Of a DNA stretch of 13,602 nucleotides, positions 7,190 through 13,602 are shown in pieces. The DNA lies in contig JASHPC010000002.1 of the NCBI GenBank assembly GCA_030038335.1, positions 1-13,602 on the forward strand. The letters are read 5' to 3'. Within the stretch, counting starts at the first letter, position 1. Every line of letters starts with the position of its first letter. The DNA is from Vulcanimicrobiota bacterium. Its GTDB lineage: Bacteria > Vulcanimicrobiota > Vulcanimicrobiia > Vulcanimicrobiales > Vulcanimicrobiaceae. The notes beneath the pieces are model-generated. The model worked only from the letters and a program-made list of their open reading frames with translations, had not been told where the DNA came from and made no database searches. A program made the translations under genes and the position numbers.

Positions 7190-7995
7190 TCGTCGACTTT
7201 CATTGCCACACGGTTGAAAGCGACGGCTCGCTGACGCCGCAGGCGCTCTCGGATTACATGGGCGACCGCGCGGTCGGGGTCTTTGCGATCTCGGACCACG
7301 ACACGCTCTCCGCCTATGGCGAATTCGAGCCACCAGCCGGATCGCAGTTCGTCACGGGAATCGAGATCAATACGACGTGGCGCGACAATGAGGTGCATGT
7401 CCTCGGCTACGCTCTTCCTTTAGATAACGCCGAACTGAACGCGATGCTCGAACGCAACCGGCGCGAGCGCTACCGTCGAGCGCAGCGCATGGTCGAGCAA
7501 CTCCAGGTCGCCGGCTACGGAATCACCTTCGAAGGAGTGCAGCGCGAAGCTGGTGTGACGAAGTCACTTGGCAGGCCCCATGTCGCAAAGGCGCTCGTTC
7601 GAGCGGGTGCGGTCGAGAGCATCGAAGCCGCATTTCGCGGACTGCTCCGCCGTGGCAGGCCCGGCTACGTACCGTCGACGCACACGACGCCTCAGGAAGC
7701 GATTGCCGCGATTCACGCGTGCGGCGGCGTTGCCGTGCTCGCGCATCCGGGAAGGCTGAAGGATCGATCTATCATCGACGCGCTCGTGCGCGAAGGTATC
7801 GACGGTTTGGAGGTCTTCTATCCTCTCCACGCCGCTGCCGACGTCCAGTTCTTTCAAAAGAAGGCGAAGGAATACGGGCTCGTCATGACTGCGGGATCCG
7901 ATTTTCACGATATCCGCTATCATGCGCACGGCGTCGGGATGTCCGTCGACGACGACGCTATCGCACCATTTCTCGAACGCGTTCGAGCTCGGTAA
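7186..7995 (+). CDS. PHP-domain phosphatase (RNase AM / nucleoside 3',5'-bisphosphate phosphatase-like)
   Basis: This 269-aa polymerase-and-histidinol-phosphatase fold enzyme has its metal ligands visible: FHCHTVESDG (His6, His8, Asp13), SDHD (37-39), GIEI (Glu60), HVLGY (His71), LAHPGR (His187) and GSDFH (Asp239, His241). RPHVAKALVRAG (130-141) resembles the insertion seen in the YciV/RNase AM group, whose members dephosphorylate 3',5'-nucleotides such as pAp or trim RNA 5' ends. That specificity is inferred. The GTG start overlaps the ymdB stop (GTGA), which implies translational coupling and a shared role in nucleotide breakdown. Its 3' end overlaps the convergent cyclodeaminase-like gene by 38 bp. 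Confidence 0.9.
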   Translation: MIVDFHCHTVESDGSLTPQALSDYMGDRAVGVFAISDHDTLSAYGEFEPPAGSQFVTGIEINTTWRDNEVHVLGYALPLDNAELNAMLERNRRERYRRAQRMVEQLQVAGYGITFEGVQREAGVTKSLGRPHVAKALVRAGAVESIEAAFRGLLRRGRPGYVPSTHTTPQEAIAAIHACGGVAVLAHPGRLKDRSIIDALVREGIDGLEVFYPLHAAADVQFFQKKAKEYGLVMTAGSDFHDIRYHAHGVGMSVDDDAIAPFLERVRAR

Positions 7996-8524
7996 CACTC
8001 TCTCGCTCGAGCCGTTGCATCTCCGCGGCTTGAATGGCAACGACGCCCGCATCGTGCAGCCACTTGTGATTGATGCGCACGTTGTAGGCGCAGGCAGTAA
8101 GAGCGGCCGCCGCAAGTTCGCAGGCGACGCCGAGGTCGCTTGCAAGATGCTTGTTGTTCAGCGCGAGCGCTTCGGCGGAGAGGCGCTGCACGTCGAGTGC
8201 TAACGCCATCGCGCGCAACGGCTCTTCGGCGGCGCGAACGAGGACGCGCTGACGCGCGTCGCCAGTCGACGACATCACAGCGTCGAACGCAGCTGCGTCT
8301 CGCTCGGCGGCTTCGACCAACTGCGCCCGAAGTGCGTCCGCAGCGTGCACGATGCGCGCTGCTTCGTCGTGACGATCGGCGTAACGCTGGTTGCCGGCGG
8401 TGATGCGCGCGGTCATCGCCACGAGTGCGGCTGCCATAGCTGCGACGATGGTCGCAGCGCTTCCACCACCAGGCGTGGGACGTGCGGACGCAAGGCGCTC
8501 GAGATACTCCGAAAGGCTCTCCAC
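7958..8524 (-). CDS. Cyclodeaminase/cyclohydrolase family protein (FTCD_C / FchA-like)
   Basis: The all-alpha tetrahydrofolate enzyme family is recognised by SARPTPGGGSAATIVAAMAAALV near the N-terminus, the folate-binding region of this fold, and by NKHLASDLGVACELAAAAL plus YNVRIN near the C-terminus. Stand-alone members of about 190-210 aa are methenyl-THF cyclohydrolases or formimino-THF cyclodeaminases; sequence alone does not decide. I chose the GTG at 8524 (188 aa), just before ESLSEYLERLA where the family normally begins. TTG codons at 8542 and 8602 would add residues that do not look like the family, and 8602 would overlap the divergent ahcY start. None has a clear Shine-Dalgarno. It sits back to back with ahcY-metK, which ties it to one-carbon metabolism. 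Confidence 0.85.
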   Translation of the reverse strand: MESLSEYLERLASARPTPGGGSAATIVAAMAAALVAMTARITAGNQRYADRHDEAARIVHAADALRAQLVEAAERDAAAFDAVMSSTGDARQRVLVRAAEEPLRAMALALDVQRLSAEALALNNKHLASDLGVACELAAAALTACAYNVRINHKWLHDAGVVAIQAAEMQRLERESVTELERVREMVR

Positions 8525-8570
8525 GAAGGGTGCTTTGTGCAACGGGGATGCTAGGCCTTGCGGGCGAATC

Positions 8571-8575
8571 GAGGG
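8571..8575 (+). promoter_or_regulatory. Shine-Dalgarno GAGGG deciding the ahcY start
   Basis: GAGGG lies 3 bases before the ATG at 8579. It supports that start over the upstream TTG at 8558 and the internal ATG before PVLAQIRDRF, which would cut off a conserved helix. Confidence 0.55.
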
Positions 8576-8578
8576 CGG

Positions 8579-9850
8579 ATGCAAACCGCCGTTGCGCCAC
8601 AAGGCGATATAAAAGATCGCGGCCTCGCCGAGCGTGGCCGTTCGCGCATTGCGTGGGCTGGAGCCTTCATGCCGGTCCTCGCTCAGATTCGCGACCGCTT
8701 CTCAACCGAGAAGCCGCTTGAGGGAGTGCGCATCGGCGCGTGCCTTCACGTTACCACCGAAACCGCAAACCTGATGCTCGCGTTGCAGGCCGGCGGCGCG
8801 AAGATCGCGCTTTGCGCAAGCAACCCGCTTTCGACGCAAGACGACGTGGCCGCTGCGCTCTGCGAGTACGGCATTCCTACGTTCGCCATCAAGGGTGAGG
8901 ATCACGAGCGTTACTATTCGCACATCGAGTCAGTCATCGCGACGAACCCGCAGATGTCGATGGACGACGGATGCGATTTGGTCACGACGATCTTCAAATC
9001 GCACAAAGATCTGCTCGCCGGTATGATCGGCGGCTGCGAGGAGACGACGACAGGCGTCATTCGCCTGCGTGCGATGCAGCGTGACGGCGTATTGCCGTAT
9101 CCTGTCATTGCCGTGAACAACGCGCTCACGAAGCATATGTTCGACAACCGCTACGGCACCGGACAGTCAACGCTCGACGGCATCATCCGCGCGACGAACC
9201 TCTTGCTCGCCGGAAGCACGGTCGTCGTCGTCGGTTACGGCTGGTGCGGCCGTGGCATCGCGTCGCGCGCCGCCGGACTTGGCGCGCACGTCGTCGTCGT
9301 CGAAGTCGATCCGCGCAAGGCCATCGAGGCAGTCATGGACGGCTATCGCGTCATGCCGATTGCCGAAGCCGCAACAGAAGGCGACCTCTTCGTGACCGTG
9401 ACAGGCAACTATCACGTCATTCGCGAGGAGCACTTTCGCGCGATGAAAGACGGGGCGATCGTCTGCAATTCGGGACATTTCAACGACGAGCTCGACCTCG
9501 ACGCCATCGCACGCCTTGCGAAGAAGAAGACAGAGCCTCGCGCGTTCGTCGAGCAGTTCGAGCTTGCTGACGGGCGCCGCATCTGCATCCTCGCAGAAGG
9601 AAGACTCGTCAACTTGGCGGCGGGCGAAGGGCATCCCGCCGCGGTCATGGACATGTCGTTTGCAAACCAATCGCTGAGCGCGGCGTTCTTAGTCAAAGAG
9701 CATGAGCGTCTCGAGAAGAAGGTCTACGACGTGCCGGTTGAGATCGACGAAGAAGTCGCGCTGCTCAAACTCGCGTCGATGGGCGTAGCCATCGATGCGC
9801 TAACGCCGGAGCAGGCGAAATACATGGAATCCTGGAGCGAGGGAACATAA
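8579..9850 (+). CDS. ahcY: Adenosylhomocysteinase (S-adenosyl-L-homocysteine hydrolase), short type
   Basis: This 423-aa enzyme splits S-adenosylhomocysteine to homocysteine and adenosine and so relieves methyltransferase inhibition. The N-terminal segment IKDRGLAERGRSRIAWA is conserved in the family, so the ATG at 8579 is preferred. Active-site motifs: LHVTTETANL (His57), MDDGCDL (Asp130), CEETTTG (Glu155), NNALTKHMFDNRYGTGQS (Lys185, Asp189), the NAD-binding GYGWCGRG (219-226) and NSGHFNDELD. The protein ends at YMESWSEGT and lacks the C-terminal Lys-Tyr tail that closes the neighbour's NAD site in the long bacterial and eukaryotic type. It therefore resembles the archaeal/Thermotoga-type enzymes. 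Some archaeal members prefer S-inosylhomocysteine, so substrate choice is open. The stop TAA directly abuts the metK ATG. Confidence 0.95.
   Translation: MQTAVAPQGDIKDRGLAERGRSRIAWAGAFMPVLAQIRDRFSTEKPLEGVRIGACLHVTTETANLMLALQAGGAKIALCASNPLSTQDDVAAALCEYGIPTFAIKGEDHERYYSHIESVIATNPQMSMDDGCDLVTTIFKSHKDLLAGMIGGCEETTTGVIRLRAMQRDGVLPYPVIAVNNALTKHMFDNRYGTGQSTLDGIIRATNLLLAGSTVVVVGYGWCGRGIASRAAGLGAHVVVVEVDPRKAIEAVMDGYRVMPIAEAATEGDLFVTVTGNYHVIREEHFRAMKDGAIVCNSGHFNDELDLDAIARLAKKKTEPRAFVEQFELADGRRICILAEGRLVNLAAGEGHPAAVMDMSFANQSLSAAFLVKEHERLEKKVYDVPVEIDEEVALLKLASMGVAIDALTPEQAKYMESWSEGT
9839..9844 (+). promoter_or_regulatory. Shine-Dalgarno GAGGGA for metK inside the end of ahcY
   Basis: GAGGGA lies 6 bases before the metK ATG, within the last ahcY codons. 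This supports coupled translation of the pair. Confidence 0.65.
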
Positions 9851-11089
9851 ATGTCTACATATAGGCGATTACTCACGAGCGAGTCGGTGACCGAAGGTCA
9901 CCCGGATAAACTTGCGGATCAAATCTCCGACGCGGTGCTCGACGCATTGATCAAGGACGATCCGTACTCGCGAGTCGCCGTAGAGACGTTCGCGATCACC
10001 GGCCAGATTCACATCGCCGGTGAGGTGACGACGAAGACGTACGTGGACATCCCGAAGATCGTGCGCGAGACGATTCGAGATGTCGGATACACGCGCTCCG
10101 CGGTAGGATTCGACTATGAAACCTGCGGCGTCAACGTCTCCATTGACGAACAGTCGCCCGATATCGCGCTCGGCGTCGACAAATCCCTCGAGGCGAAGGC
10201 TGGCGACAACGACGAGTTCGAAGTCACCGGAGCCGGCGACCAAGGCATGATGTTCGGCTACGCGTGCCGCGAGACGGACGAGCTCATGCCGCTGCCGATC
10301 GTACTCGCGCACAATCTCACGCGACACCTCGCTGCCGTACGCAAGAACGGCGCGATTCCATATTTGCGTCCCGATGGCAAGTCGCAGGTGACGGTCGAAT
10401 ACGACGGCGACAAGCCCGTGCGCGTGAACACGGTCGTCGTCTCGGCGCAACACGATCCGGATATTCCTCTCGAAGTCATTCGTAATGAAGTTACGGAACA
10501 AGTGGTCAACCACGTGATTCCGGAGTCGCTGCGCGACAAGAAGACGCGCGTGCTCGTCAACCCGACAGGGCGATTCGTCATCGGCGGACCAAAGGGTGAC
10601 GCAGGCCTCACCGGCAGGAAGATCATCGCGGACACGTACGGCGGCGCCGCGCGGCATGGCGGCGGCTCGTTCTCCGGAAAGGATCCGACGAAGGTTGATC
10701 GTTCGGGAGCGTATGCGGCGCGTTGGGTTGCAAAGAACGTCGTCGCAGCGGGTCTTGCAGATCGCTGCGAGGTACAACTAGCCTACGCGATCGGGGTCGC
10801 TGAGCCCGTGAGCGTTCTCGTCGAAACCTTTGGAACAGCGAAGGCGCCCGAGGAGACCATTGCGCGTGCGATCAGCGAGGTCTTCGACCTCCGCGCGGGA
10901 GCAATCATTCACCATCTCGACCTTCGCAAACCGATCTACAAGCAGACCGCGTCATACGGTCACTTCGGCCGGCCGGATCTGGATCTGTCATGGGAGCGGA
11001 CGGGGCGCGTCGACGCGCTGCGCGAGGTCGCCGGGTTCACCGGCGAGGCGCTGCGCGTGCCAAACTTCGCCGGCGAGAAGAAGTCCTAG
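9851..11089 (+). CDS. metK: S-adenosylmethionine synthase
   Basis: This 412-aa enzyme makes SAM from methionine and ATP. The diagnostic motifs are present in order: TSESVTEGHPDKLADQISDA (His17, Asp19 and Lys20), TGAGDQGMMFGYA (the GAGDQG ATP-binding signature), GGPKGDAGLTGRKIIADTYGG, GGGSFSGKDPTKVDRSGAYA and SYGHFGR. All three repeats of the fold are intact, and length is near the usual 385-410. The ATG follows the ahcY stop with no gap, and GAGGGA at 9839-9844 lies at the right distance, so the two genes form a tight operon covering two SAM-cycle steps. Its TAG overlaps by 2 bases with the stop of a possible small zinc-ribbon gene on the other strand. Confidence 0.97.
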   Translation: MSTYRRLLTSESVTEGHPDKLADQISDAVLDALIKDDPYSRVAVETFAITGQIHIAGEVTTKTYVDIPKIVRETIRDVGYTRSAVGFDYETCGVNVSIDEQSPDIALGVDKSLEAKAGDNDEFEVTGAGDQGMMFGYACRETDELMPLPIVLAHNLTRHLAAVRKNGAIPYLRPDGKSQVTVEYDGDKPVRVNTVVVSAQHDPDIPLEVIRNEVTEQVVNHVIPESLRDKKTRVLVNPTGRFVIGGPKGDAGLTGRKIIADTYGGAARHGGGSFSGKDPTKVDRSGAYAARWVAKNVVAAGLADRCEVQLAYAIGVAEPVSVLVETFGTAKAPEETIARAISEVFDLRAGAIIHHLDLRKPIYKQTASYGHFGRPDLDLSWERTGRVDALREVAGFTGEALRVPNFAGEKKS

Positions 11090-11193
11090 TCGCCGCAGCA
11101 GTTGGCGACGAGCGCTCCGCATGCGGCGCAGAAGGCCTTGGCGTGCTTGTAGATGAACGCGGTGGCGCCGCAGCCGTAGCAACGTAGCTCCAA
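11086..11193 (-). CDS. Candidate 35-aa zinc-ribbon microprotein
   Basis: Reading the minus strand between tRNA-Asn and metK gives a short frame with two zinc knuckles: CYGCG at residues 5-9 and CAACG at 22-26, followed by ALVANCCGD. The CxxC-x13-CxxC spacing with Gly after each knuckle is typical of small zinc ribbons and is unlikely to arise from untranslated DNA by chance. The only usual start is the TTG at 11193, without a clear Shine-Dalgarno; the frame is open about 60 bases further upstream, with no ATG or GTG. The TAG overlaps the end of metK on the opposite strand. The function is unknown; such proteins often bind RNA, ribosomes or polymerase. It could be a remnant of a longer gene. 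The start is the least certain part. Confidence 0.55.
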   Translation of the reverse strand: MELRCYGCGATAFIYKHAKAFCAACGALVANCCGD

Positions 11194-11228
11194 ACACGTC
11201 GGAGCACGGTCGTCGGATGGGGCCGGAG

Positions 11229-11257
11229 TTGCCTGGTCGATGGCTCTCGTTTATACT
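11229..11257 (+). promoter_or_regulatory. Sigma70-type promoter for tRNA-Asn
   Basis: TTGCCT at 11229-11234 and TATACT at 11252-11257 are separated by exactly 17 bp. The mature tRNA begins 34 bp after the -10. Both the hexamers and the spacing fit a housekeeping promoter. Confidence 0.65.
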
Positions 11258-11291
11258 GCTGGGGCGGCGCTCCCTATCGCGCCGATGACGT

Positions 11292-11367
11292 TCCGGATTA
11301 GCTCAGTTGGTAGAGCAGCTGACTGTTAATCAGCGGGTCGCTGGTTCGAGTCCAGCATCCGGAGCCA
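11292..11367 (+). tRNA. tRNA-Asn (anticodon GTT), CCA encoded
   Basis: The full cloverleaf is visible. The acceptor stem TCCGGAT pairs with ATCCGGA at 11357-11363. The D-arm is GCTC/GAGC. The anticodon stem GCTGA/TCAGC has loop CTGTTAA and anticodon GTT at 11325-11327. The T-arm is GCTGG/CCAGC with loop TTCGAGT. The discriminator is G, followed by an encoded CCA. Confidence 0.97.
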
Positions 11368-11376
11368 TTTGAAGTG

Positions 11377-11402
11377 GGAGCTACTTCACCTGAGGTGGCT
11401 CC
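11377..11402 (+). terminator. Possible terminator hairpin after tRNA-Asn
   Basis: GGAGCTAC (11377-11384) pairs with GTGGCTCC (11395-11402), with one G-U pair and a 10-base loop, starting 10 bases after the tRNA. No T-run follows, so intrinsic termination is uncertain. It may be a processing hairpin, or it may serve the opposite-strand higA remnant. Confidence 0.35.
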
Positions 11403-11405
11403 TCG

Positions 11406-11670
11406 CTAGGCGGCACTCCGCCGGACCGATCGTAGTTTTGCGATCTTCTTTGCCTCCGGGGAATGCCGAGCATCAAATAGATCGAGCACGGTCTGCAAGT
11501 TGATCCAAAGAGTATCGCTCGTCTCGAACACACGAGCCAAGCGGAGTGCCGTATCCGGAGTGATGCCTCGGTGCGCGTTGAGTATCTCATTGAGCCGGAC
11601 ATAGGAAATATCCATTGCGGCTGCCAGCGTGCGGCGGGCGCCTTCTGGTAGGAATGGTTAGGTCTTTCAC
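11406..11670 (-). pseudogene. higA: HigA-type antitoxin remnant, internal deletion and frameshift
   Basis: Two HigA pieces lie in different frames. From a GTG at 11670, one frame reads MKDLTIPTRRRPPHAG, matching the usual start of HigA antitoxins (IPTRRRPTHPGE). The other frame carries RRTLAAAMDISYVRLNEILN, then RGITPDTALRLARVFETSDTLWINLQ and a C-terminal DLFDARHSPEAKKIAKLR, the rest of the HTH_3/XRE fold. About 17-18 residues (HPGE to the first helix) are missing at the junction near 11631-11645. A stop codon precedes the second piece in its own frame. AAGGAG lies 12 bases before the GTG and overlaps the higB stop, as in intact higBA operons. A 69-aa product from the ATG at 11615 could still be made but would lack the first helices. 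Confidence 0.7.
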
Positions 11671-11686
11671 TTCTTCGGTACTCTCC

Positions 11687-11743
11687 TTAGTGATAGTCGA
11701 CGATTTGAATTTCGGTGGCACCTTCCAACCGCCATTGCAACCT
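11687..11743 (-). pseudogene. higB: HigB toxin C-terminal remnant
   Basis: This frame reads LQWRLEGATEIQIVDYH then TAA. That is the characteristic end of HigB/RelE-type mRNA interferases (NDQWR...VEIVDYH). A TAG precedes it in the same frame. A neighbouring frame around 11747-11789 reads ARYLQRFFHTGIE, which could be a piece of the N-terminal part (family members often read KGLERFFRTG). The central catalytic region is missing, so no active toxin is expected. It lies directly upstream of the higA remnant in the normal toxin-antitoxin order. Confidence 0.6.
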
Positions 11744-11821
11744 CTATACCGGTATGAAAGAATCTTTGCAGATAGCGCGCGTTGGCGCAACCTCCCGCGG
11801 TCGGAACGTATCTCTAGCTCC

Positions 11822-12463
11822 ATGCAAAGCATACATGAAACTCGGTCTGAGGCTTCCCCAGCGGGTCGCCCGCAAGGCCTTGCCTCAATCGGCGGCAGCT
11901 TTTACGTGGGATCCTTAGATGCGGCGGCGCTTTACGAGATCGATGCGGCGACGTGGCAGGTACGGCGCCAGTATCCGGCTGCCGGGAAACCGTATGGGGT
12001 AGCAATCCTCGGCGATGCCCTTCGTGTCGTCGTTTCAGTCGGCGCAGACGACGATCGGTACCTCTACACGTTCGTTCCAGGGAAAGGCTTCGACGAGGAG
12101 AGTAAGCTCGCGCTGCCTGATCTTTCCGGTTCACACCTCGCGTCCAACGGCTCGCAACTCTATCTGCTGCAGATCGGTAAGCGTCAAATCGTCGCACTCA
12201 ATCCTGGTGGTACGGCAGAACGATCGTGGCCGTTGTCGCAGCGCATCGCAGGTATCGGTTTCCTCAACGGCACGCTCTACGGCTTGGCGGGCGACGAGGA
12301 GTTCGAACACATGCACGTCGCGCGGATTGATCTTAGCGGCACGCAGGCCGTCGTCACTGACATCGCTTCGATCTCAGATGCTGCGCGTTCGCTAACGCAA
12401 GATGGGCATGCGTGGTGGACGGCATATCGCGACGAGAACCAGATCGTCTCGTTCACAACCTAA
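11822..12463 (+). CDS. Small beta-propeller-like protein, function unknown
   Basis: This 213-aa protein has no signal peptide. It shows repeated blade-like strands: GLASIGGSFYVGSLDAAALYEID, PYGVAILGDALRVVVSV, HLASNGSQLYLLQIGKRQIVALN, IAGIGFLNGTLYGLAGDEEFEHMHVARID and QDGHAWWTAYRDENQIVSF. This resembles SMP-30/YncE/glutamine-cyclotransferase-like propellers, with about five recognisable blades. I chose the ATG at 11822. The same frame is open back to 11615, but that part is antisense to the HigBA remnants and lacks blade pattern. No good Shine-Dalgarno was seen. It is followed after 33 bp by another propeller-family gene on the same strand, so the two may act together. The N-terminus may have been shortened when the TA region decayed. 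Confidence 0.7.
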   Translation: MQSIHETRSEASPAGRPQGLASIGGSFYVGSLDAAALYEIDAATWQVRRQYPAAGKPYGVAILGDALRVVVSVGADDDRYLYTFVPGKGFDEESKLALPDLSGSHLASNGSQLYLLQIGKRQIVALNPGGTAERSWPLSQRIAGIGFLNGTLYGLAGDEEFEHMHVARIDLSGTQAVVTDIASISDAARSLTQDGHAWWTAYRDENQIVSFTT

Positions 12464-12496
12464 AGGGGAGAGCGCTCGTCGTGAGAACGGCCAAGC

Positions 12497-13602
12497 ATGC
12501 ACGTACACCGCGCCGCTCGTTTACTCACGATTCTTTTCGGCGTTGCGCTTCTCGCGGCGGTGCCCGCTACTCGACACAGCCACTACCTCTTCGTCTGGGC
12601 CATGGAGGCCCGGCACCCTGACGCGTCGGTTTATAGGGCAACCGGCCTCGGACGCGATTTCTTAGCTGTTTTCGACGTCGCACCCGAAGACAAGCCGTTC
12701 GGTAAGCTCGTCGCGATGCTCCCAGTCGGGCATGGCGCACAGATGGCGCATCATACCAACTACTCGCTGCCGCCGAACAACGTGCTCTTTGCGAACGACT
12801 GGATGGCCGACCGCACGTACATCTTCAACCTAAGCAACGCGATGAAACCGAAGCTCGTCGCGCACTTTGCCAACGCCGGACCATACATGTATCCGCACAC
12901 GTTCGTCTATCTTTCGAACGGTAACACGCTGGCGACGTTCCAATACACGAAGGGTTTCAACAAAGCACCGGGCGGACTCGTCGAGCTCGACAGAGACGGT
13001 CGTCCTTTGAAGATGAGCTCTGCTGCAGATCCGAGCCTCGATCCGAACATTCGGCCGTATAGCATCGCCGTCGTCGAACGCCTCAATCGCGTGGTCACGA
13101 GCAGTGCGGATATGATGGGTGCGCAAGTGAGCCACGTCGTGCAGTTCTGGCGCCTTTCGGATCTCACGTTGCTCAAGACCGTCGTCATGCCGAAGCCGGC
13201 GACGTGGTTTCCCGACGTCGCGGCGGACTCTTCCGAACCGCGCGTACTCTCAGACGGCGTCACCGTGATGGTGCCGACGTTCAACTGCGGTCTCTATCTC
13301 GCGCGCGGGCTTGCGAGCAATAATCCAACGCTGCAACTCGTCTATGACTTCGGCTACCGGTCGTGCGAAGTTCCCGTCGTCGTCGGCAACTATCTCGTCG
13401 AGGCGATGGAGAGTGGACACGCGGTCGCGAGCCTTGACGTTTCAGATCCCGCTCATCCGCGCGAAGTGAGCCGCATTTTGCTGCGCTCCGACTACGATCC
13501 CCATTGGATTGCTGTCGAACCCGGCGGCGACAGGCTTGTGATGACAGGATACGGCGCAATGCAATCGCACGCGCTCTTCGCGACGATCGATCGCCAGACC
13601 GG
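12497..13602 (+). CDS. SBP56 / methanethiol oxidase-like protein with signal peptide (3' truncated by window)
   Basis: The frame is open to the window end, giving 368 codons; family members are usually about 450-470 aa. Residues 1-25 form a signal peptide (HRAARLLTILFGVALLAAVPA), so the product is exported. Family motifs follow in order: HYLFVWAMEA, DFLAVFDV, AHHTNYSLP (84-92), LFANDWMADRTYIFNL, YPHTFVYLSNGNTLATFQY, PGGLVELDRDG, SAADPSLDPNIRPYSIAVV, VVTSSADM, VVQFWRLSDL, LSDGVTVMVPTFNCGLY, EVPVVVGNYLVEAM, VASLDVSDPAHPREVSRILL and DYDPHWIAVEP. Relatives include selenium-binding protein 1 and bacterial MtoX, a periplasmic copper methanethiol oxidase. The N-terminal Cys-rich segment of human SELENBP1 is absent here. 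The ATG at 12497 is the first in frame after a stop at 12482-12484. The substrate is unproven. Confidence 0.88.
   Translation, partial: MHVHRAARLLTILFGVALLAAVPATRHSHYLFVWAMEARHPDASVYRATGLGRDFLAVFDVAPEDKPFGKLVAMLPVGHGAQMAHHTNYSLPPNNVLFANDWMADRTYIFNLSNAMKPKLVAHFANAGPYMYPHTFVYLSNGNTLATFQYTKGFNKAPGGLVELDRDGRPLKMSSAADPSLDPNIRPYSIAVVERLNRVVTSSADMMGAQVSHVVQFWRLSDLTLLKTVVMPKPATWFPDVAADSSEPRVLSDGVTVMVPTFNCGLYLARGLASNNPTLQLVYDFGYRSCEVPVVVGNYLVEAMESGHAVASLDVSDPAHPREVSRILLRSDYDPHWIAVEPGGDRLVMTGYGAMQSHALFATIDRQT

Noticed and set aside
8525..8578. SAM or SAH riboswitch upstream of ahcY-metK
   Set aside because: Only 54 bp lie between the divergent starts. I found no match to the known SAH or SAM aptamer core; only weak short pairing (GCAA/TTGC).
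9869..10777. 302-aa minus-strand frame inside metK
   Set aside because: Shadow of a strongly conserved gene; Arg/Val-rich with no motif.
11552..11559. Eight bases (ATCCGGAG) matching the tRNA-Asn 3' end, as a possible att site
   Set aside because: Too short, and it lies within the higA coding remnant; no integrase is visible.
11615..11821. Upstream extension of the propeller-like gene to 11615
   Set aside because: This part is antisense to the HigBA remnants and lacks blade repeats; the ATG at 11822 begins the recognisable protein.
12412..12621. Plus-strand frame overlapping the start of the SBP56-like gene
   Set aside because: Arg-rich shadow ending inside the gene; the signal peptide and family motifs are in the frame starting at 12497.

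Overview
The window is GC-rich, gene-dense bacterial chromosome. The organism is probably a diderm: it has a full-length TonB-dependent outer-membrane receptor and an ADP-heptose epimerase (LPS inner core). The gene style (PT-rich secreted proteins, TonB receptors with a carboxypeptidase-regulatory-like domain, YmdB/PHP/SAHase/MetK neighbourhood) would fit an uncultured lineage such as Eremiobacterota (WPS-2). That placement is an inference from general resemblance and was not tested.

Layout. (1) 3-899 (+) is the C-terminal part of a secreted, PT-linker protein with a jelly-roll-like domain. (2) 5719-906 (-) is a tightly spaced four-gene run: His-rich 4-TM membrane protein, TonB-dependent receptor, hldD, and a membrane-anchored protein with HxHxH and HTHD motifs. 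Gaps are only 41-49 bp, so it is probably one transcript for envelope functions, possibly metal-related. (3) 5832-7995 (+) carries an unrecognised 188-aa protein, a YmdB-type metallophosphoesterase and a PHP-domain phosphatase. The last two overlap by 4 nt, which suggests a coupled unit for nucleotide or RNA-breakdown products. The YmdB frame has no ordinary start codon that keeps its first metal-binding motif. (4) A cyclodeaminase/cyclohydrolase-family gene (-) is divergent from ahcY-metK (+), giving a one-carbon/SAM-cycle neighbourhood. (5) 11086-11193 (-) is a candidate 35-aa zinc-ribbon microprotein between metK and tRNA-Asn. (6) tRNA-Asn(GTT) at 11292-11367 has a recognisable sigma70-type promoter and an encoded CCA. 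(7) 11406 to about 11743 (-) holds decayed higB and higA remnants. (8) 11822-12463 (+) is a small beta-propeller-like protein, followed after 33 bp by a signal-peptide-bearing SBP56/methanethiol-oxidase-like protein that runs off the window.

The strongest oddities are the missing YmdB start, the cryptic zinc-ribbon ORF, the His-rich envelope operon, the broken HigBA pair beside a tRNA, and the exported SBP56-like protein. There is no CRISPR array, insertion sequence or convincing riboswitch. No stretch above 300 bases lacks a gene or gene remnant.
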